Below, one piece after another: positions 59,000 through 64,000 of a DNA stretch of 64,000 nt; within the stretch, counting starts at the first letter, position 1; each line of letters begins with the position of its first letter. The position numbers were made by a program, and so were the translations under genes. Source of the stretch: Brienomyrus brachyistius (taxonomy: Eukaryota; Chordata; Actinopteri; Osteoglossiformes; Mormyridae); assembly GCF_023856365.1 (NCBI RefSeq), contig NW_026042441.1, positions 1 through 64,000 on the forward strand. Reading direction: 5' to 3'. The notes beneath the pieces are model-generated. The model saw only the letters and a program-made list of their open reading frames with translations, had not been told where the DNA came from and made no database searches.

Positions 59000-59765
59000 G
59001 ATTATAATATCAGATCAAACGGAGTTGGCGGTATGGCCACACTGCTGGTCCCATGTCAGTAGGGTATAGCACACCCCTGGGCCCGGATACCACTAGGATG
59101 TCACTGGTGTACCACTGTGCTGTCAGAGTGTGGTGTGTCACTCCACAGCGTTGGCAGGATTGCTCTTCTCCCTGCGGCGCCACCATACGCACACGACGGT
59201 CATCTGTGGTACTGCAGAACTGAGATGTATCGCTGAACATGGTAGGACGCCAGTCGTCATCAGTCCATGCCTCCCAGTGACTACACCACTCCAATCGCAA
59301 CAGTTTCTGTGCTATTGTGAACGGCAGCCTATGCATGGGACGGTGAACCTATAGTCCAGCTGATGCCAGTCATCGCGACACGATGATATAGGGTGTTGTA
59401 GAGAGTCCAGTAGCTGTGTCCATATATCAGGCGCAGGTGTCATGGGGATCTGTGATGCTTGGAGCACAATCCGACGATCCTTCCTTGGCGTGGTCTGTCT
59501 TGGATGACCAGAAACTTCACGACGTGTGTGGATGCCTCACGTGCCCATTGGTTTCAATATCAGGCGACTGTGATATCCGCATGGCCCACATGCAGTTGCA
59601 CCATATGACCACCTGGCTTCATGCAAACCCGCAATGCAACCCAATCAAACTCCGTCAAGTGCTGTTAACACTGTCTAATGTGACTACGAGGCATCCTGTG
59701 TCTGGTAATTAAACATGCCAACTCCTTGCAATTCTAATCATTTACATATCCATCACTGGTCTGCA
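59000..59765 (-). pseudogene. Tc1-like transposase remnant, right copy
   Basis: The same remnant as at 32230-33065, in reverse. The main open part (59010-59336) matches the left copy for about 100 residues with only one to three changes near its end. The FSDTSQF site is identical. No second catalytic Asp. It predates the duplication. Confidence 0.7.
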
Positions 59766-60172
59766 CGTGTACCAAATTACATCTAAATTGGATAGTTCTG
59801 GGTTTTCAACTTTTTTTTCCCTGAGTGTATATGCCCTTCACTGATGAGAAATTCATCAACATCTAAGTCCTACATTCATGTACAATGCATATTAAATGAA
59901 TATTTTGTCACTATTAGTCTTGATGTATCATTCTTTGAATGCACTCAATTGAATCCTGGACAGTGGTTCCACATGGTAAAAAAATGAATATTCTGAAAAG
60001 GAAACATCCTTCTTCGGTTGATACATTCATTTTGTATTCTGAGAAGGTTTTTCCCTTGATTGCCTTGTACAGTATGTCTAGTGTGTTTTTTGGTATGAAT
60101 GTGGCATTAATCATACAATGAAAAAAACACTGACTTGTAGTGAACATGTAAAACAACAACATGCAGTGTCAT

Positions 60173-60481
60173 CTATCCATTTTTCAAACCGCTTATCCTA
60201 TTGGGTCACGGGGGGTCCGGAGGCAGGGAACAACCCAGGATGGGGGGCCAGCCCATCGCAGGGCTCACTCACACATGCACACCTATGGTTAATTTAGCGA
60301 CTCCAATTAGTCTCAGCATGTTTTTGGACTGTGGGGGGAAACCGGAGTACCTGGAGGAAACCCCACGACGACATGGGGAGAACATGCAAACTCCGCACAC
60401 ATGTGATCCAGGCGGAGACACGAACCCGGGTCCCAGAGGTGTGAGGCAACAGTGCTAACCACTGCACCACCACGCCGCCCC
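60173..60481 (-). mobile_element. tRNA-derived SINE in right arm 2
   Basis: Same insertion as 31524-31852: flanked by CATGCAGTGTCAT at 60160-60172 and 60482-60494, the reverse complement of the left-arm duplication. About 20 bp shorter than its partner, with a decayed (GGAT) tail. Confidence 0.9.
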
Positions 60482-60782
60482 CATGCAGTGTCATATATAA
60501 CTGAAATAAGAAATGCTGGATTGCCTGAGTTGCATGCGTGTGTGTTTTTTAATATGGGCAACATGGTTCCCTGAGATGCCTCAGTGTTGCTCACCTCCAT
60601 CTCTAACACACAGCCTCAGAAATGATTTTAAAACTACTGAAAGAAATAATTGGCTACACTGCAGCTCCACTGTTTTGTTCGGCACCCCTGCATGTCCTGC
60701 ATTGTGTGGGGAAAAAAGTTGAAGGCTGTGTTACATACTGTAACACAGCTAGAATGCAAAAACACTTTATACTTCACATAAG

Positions 60783-61742
60783 ATGGTGGACCTTATTGAC
60801 AAAGGCAAATTTGTGTTGACCCCAGCAAGGCAGCTAGCGTACTTTGCATTTCTCACTTACCCGGATGTGACAATAAAGCGCTCCACTACAGTAAACCCTG
60901 CAGACAGCATTCCCCTGGAGGATGAGGGGCAGCCACATGAGTGTGTGGCAGAGTCTTTGGTTTACACTAAACTGAGAGCAGACTTGTGAGAGCTCTCCCA
61001 CTGAAAATAGCGAGATGGTTTTGTTTGTGGATGGCTCATGTTGGAGAGATGGGGATGCCTTGAAGGCTGGGTTTGCTGTAGTCCAGGCACAGGGTGATGA
61101 TTTTCACACTCTCGTTTCAGAGCACAACCCTGTTCCGCTCAATTAGCGGAGATAAAGGCTTTGACTACAGCGTGCCGGCGAGGACAACATAAGACAGTTA
61201 CTATCTACACAGACTCTGCATACGCACACGATGTATGCCATCTGTTTGGAGCAGTCTGGAAGCAAAGGGGCTTTCGCAAAAGTGACGGCTCCCCCATTCA
61301 GCATTATAATCAGATTTTGGAGTTGCTACACACAATGATGCGTCCCAAGCGTTTGGCTATTGTTAAGTGTCAGGCCCACCGCAAAGGTCGTGATTTTGTT
61401 ATTCAAGGAAATGCAGCCTCTGATGCGGCAGCCAGGGCAGCTGCGCAGGTGAGTACTGCTGATCTTTTACCTATGGTGAGTACAGAGCAGGTTTCTGATC
61501 TGGTGGCCCTGCAGGAGCGGGCGGGCCCCTATGAGGCCTCAGTGTGGCTAAAAAGGGGGGCCTCTAAGGATGCTAATGGTCTGTATCGCAACCATGAGGG
61601 ACTTTTGGCTGCACCTCTGTCTCTGGTGAACATTTTGATAACGGATGCGCATGGTCTTGACCATTGCGCAAGGGGGGAGGAGTTAAGGAAAATAACACAA
61701 CAAGCTGCAAGCAATGATGGATGCAAGGTTGTCAGAATGTGA
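60783..61742 (+). pseudogene. Retrovirus-like RNase H and linker remnant, right copy
   Basis: Frames 60783-60989 and 61161-61742 with a bridging frame between them. Motifs: ARQLAYFAFLTYPD, LFVDGSCWRDG, TIYTDSAYAHDV, KCQAHRKG and GNAASDAAAR, giving the catalytic Asp positions of RNase H. The linker that follows (AAAQVSTADLLPM to the NHEGLLAAP part) is intact here and lost from the left arm. The frame is broken near 60987 and 61145, close to where the left copy is broken as well. RNase H removes RNA from RNA-DNA hybrids during reverse transcription. Confidence 0.8.
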
Positions 61743-63430
61743 ATATGAGGTGTGCATTAAGAACAATGTACGCAAAGCAATCACGACCCCAGTAGGGCAC
61801 ATTCCAGTGCCTGAGGGACCGTTCAGACACTTGTGGTGGACTATGTGGACATGGGAAAAACAGCATATGGAAAGCGATATATGCTTGTGATTGTGGACAG
61901 GTTCAGCAGATGGGTGGAGACAATACCGTCCAAGGACATGGGGGCGATGACAGTGGTGAAATTCCTGATCAGAGAGTCCGAGGTTTAGGATACCAACTGA
62001 AATAAGCTCTGATAATGGAGCTGCCTTTGTTGGGAAAGTTAAAAGTTAGTGGTTTAACAGCTGAGAATAAAACAAAAGTTGGCATGTGTGTGTGGAATTA
62101 AAATTGGACATCGGTAGGCCCGGGAGGTTGGCATATTGGGACTGTGTGTGTCTTTAGGCCTTAGGCAAGAAGAGATTGTTTTGAATACTGTGTGACCTCG
62201 CTTCGAGATAGCTGCCTGCAGTAAGTTCCGCAGACCCTGAGGAAAGCTCGGGCCTTGGAGAGGCAGACAGCGGAACAAAGGGGGGGGAGAAACCACCTGC
62301 AGGGAGAGATTCGAAGCTGCCCCAACTGGTGCACAGCGAGTTATAGCTTTATAGAATAGTTGTGGCAAACAATATATAGCAAGCTATGCGGTAGTGCAAA
62401 TGTATAAGTAATTGTTAATCATACAAATCATATGTTAACCATGTATTGGCAGTGATTCAATGACAATACGTCAATACGTTAATCATTAATCAAAGGACAA
62501 CTGAGTATTTACAGTGATTCAATGTCATGTAATCAATATCTATATTCATATCTCCAGTAGGAGCCTAGCAGTCGAGACATGTTCTGGTAGACTGAGTAGA
62601 ATGGGTGGACTTTACCTTGCCACCAAGGTGAACCAATAGAATTCGAAAATTGTGTTTGTTATACGTTTAAGCTTGGTTCATTGGTGTGTTGTGACCAATC
62701 AGGATTTAGACACCCTTACTGTGAAGTGGGAGTTATGGTATATCAACTGGTTGCTCGGAGAGCTAAAAAAGATCTTGGTACCGAATGCCAGAGTGTGATG
62801 AGAGCGCTTTGCTGAGTTGCTGAAATAAAAGAGATTTTCCTTTACCTCATCAAACTGAGAGGTCCGACTTTTATTCTAAGTATTATATTCTAAATTTTTC
62901 TACCACATGTGTATCACCCTCAGTTGCAGGGTATGGTGGAGAGAGTGAATGGCACACTTAAGCAGAAGCTGAATAAGATTTGCGCCACCATGAAAATGAA
63001 CTGGGTGGATGCCCTGTCAACAGCCTTGATGGCATATCGGATGGAAACGCACAGGTGATGCATTTGTCTCCGCATGAAATGCTGACTGGGAGACCTATGC
63101 CTGGATCGACTTGAGGGGGCGTATAAGGGACCCAGCCTAGATCAGCTGGGGGATGAATTAAAGTTGTACATGAGGACTTTAACCAAAATACACAAAACTA
63201 TTTCCAAACAGGAAAAGGAGAAAGCACAGAAAGAAGACACAGACCAGGAGGAGCCAGTCATCTTTCACGGAGATAAAGTCTACCTGCGAGTGTTCTGGTG
63301 AAAGTGGCACGAGCCCCGACGAAAGGGACCCTTCAAGGTGACACGAGCCACAGCAACAGCGGTGCAGGTAGAAGGGAGTAATACGTGGTACCATTTGAAC
63401 CACTGCACTAGAGTACCGCACGAAAGACAG
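61743..63430 (+). pseudogene. Retrovirus-like integrase remnant split by a solo LTR
   Basis: First part 61743-62086: DYVDMG, MLVIVDRFSRWVE, then SDNGAAFVGKV with frameshifts. Second part 62912-63430: QGMVERVNGTLKQKLN, a LSPHEMLTGRPMP segment and a C-terminal domain (GDKVYLRVF, RRKGPFKVT). This fits a gamma/epsilon-type integrase core plus the C-terminal part. The LTR separates the second Asp from the Glu of the triad. Frameshifts are present independently of the LTR. Confidence 0.78.
62091..62907 (+). mobile_element. Solo LTR inserted in right arm 2 (817 bp)
   Basis: Ends TGTGGAATT...CTACCACA, flanked by TGTG at 62087-62090 and 62908-62911. The left arm shows the empty site with a single TGTG (reverse complement at about 30119-30126). 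AATAAA at 62824-62829. Nearly identical to the copy at 52530-53354. Insertion happened after the two arms were formed. Confidence 0.95.
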
Positions 63431-64000
63431 AGTCACTGAAAACTACACAGAGGATGCAGTTGCCCTTGACTCAGATGGCCCTGATGGAGCTCCCAGAGGA
63501 GCTCCACAGCTTGGGGTGGAGTCAGTTTCAGGATCAGAGCAGAGTGAGGGCCAAGAGGGAGCATCGCAAGCAGACCAGCCACTCCAGACAGGACACGAAG
63601 CTGTGGGTTCTGGTACGGCTGACAGCAACGATGTTAGTGATGCTAATGATTTATCAGGCCCTTCAGGTCTGGGTGCACAGCAGGACCACAGGTCAGGTGA
63701 GCACAGGACAACTGACTTCACTGACTCAGCCTGGTCCTTTGATGCTGAATAACCTCTCAGATTACAGTGAGCGAAAGCGGAGAGAAATGGGGGGAGATAT
63801 GGGAGTGAGGAGAGTGAGCAAATTTTAGAAGGATGCCCAGGATGAAGTAGACCTGTATGGGTTAGCAAAACGTACACTTGGAAATTGGTGGTATAAATGG
63901 GCTAAGTATACCGCCACTTCATTAGGGCAGGAGGGGTGTGTGTTGTGTGCAAGTCCTGACCCTTCAGTTAGGGTTGTCCCGTTCCCATACACTAATAAAC
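63430..64000 (+). pseudogene. Retrovirus-like pol tail / env N-terminus, right copy
   Basis: One frame (to 63752) continues the integrase with an acidic Ser/Gly-rich tail. The overlapping frame (63454-63828) gives a basic leader plus a hydrophobic segment like an env signal sequence, ending at a TAG (63826-63828) shared with the left arm. Beyond the stop the same frame goes on with a Trp/Cys-rich stretch (WYKWAKYTATSLG, then CVLCASPDP), which resembles the start of the surface protein of fish retroviruses. The window ends within it. Env would mediate entry; this copy is dead. Confidence 0.6.

Larger units (their letters stand above)
57517..64000. repeat. Inverted duplication 2, right arm
   Basis: Reverse-complement partner of 29031-34507. 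It starts abruptly at CTGTATATATTTATAG (57517) and runs off the window. The content order (pre-pol region, Tc1 remnant, SINE, RNase H, integrase, env leader) is mirrored exactly. It has three extra pieces: a solo LTR, about 190 bp in the RNase H-integrase linker (61438-61628) and 27 bp near 60906. It lacks the outer repeat part that the left side keeps at 34508-34990. Confidence 0.92.

Overview
The window looks like a nuclear genomic segment from a ray-finned fish, most likely a teleost. The evidence is many copies of a tRNA-headed SINE ending in (GGAT)n, fish-type L1/Tx1, CR1 and L2-like LINE remnants, hAT and Tc1/mariner-group DNA transposons, retrovirus-like pol, and solo LTRs, all in AT-rich, gene-poor DNA with GT-AG introns. 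The species cannot be named from sequence alone. Almost everything is transposon-derived. I see one convincing non-transposon gene (37356-38789, two exons, 283 aa, family not recognised) and one apparently intact transposase gene (53936-55451, minus strand, three exons).

Layout. 1-11.2 kb: an inverted duplication with arms 1-2819 and about 7545-11190. It contains a hAT element with an 8-bp target duplication, an L1 fragment inside the hAT, and a 970-bp solo LTR present only in the right arm. 11.3-16.8 kb: a C/T-rich retroelement-like stretch, a decayed gag-like region (minus) and a CR1 tail. 17.2-21.3 kb: an L1-type ORF2 3' part, a 471-bp TA-flanked MITE, a diverged copy of the repeat that also forms the later inverted repeat, and a SINE. 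21.3-29 kb: mostly featureless, with a degenerate tandem repeat, a SINE and a decayed HECT-like fragment.

29.03-34.5 kb and 57.5-64 kb: the arms of a second, larger inverted duplication (at least 5.5 kb each, running off the right edge) around a 23-kb spacer. The arms carry a dead retrovirus-like pol/env fragment, a Tc1 remnant and a SINE, all at matching positions and with shared lesions, so they were copied as DNA after the provirus died. The spacer holds an LTR-like unit, the two-exon gene, a 3.9-kb GC-rich minisatellite of 29/30-bp units (39341-43250), a broken near-full-length L1 (minus), a solo LTR, the intact DD35E-type transposon and an L2-like tail.

The most interesting items are the two nearby inverted duplications (compatible with an ampliconic or palindromic chromosome region, or with an assembly artefact), the minisatellite that is stop-free over kilobases in all three forward frames, the intact intron-containing transposase gene with perfect ends, and the unrecognised spliced gene just upstream of the minisatellite. 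LTR insertions present in one arm and absent from the other give a relative chronology.
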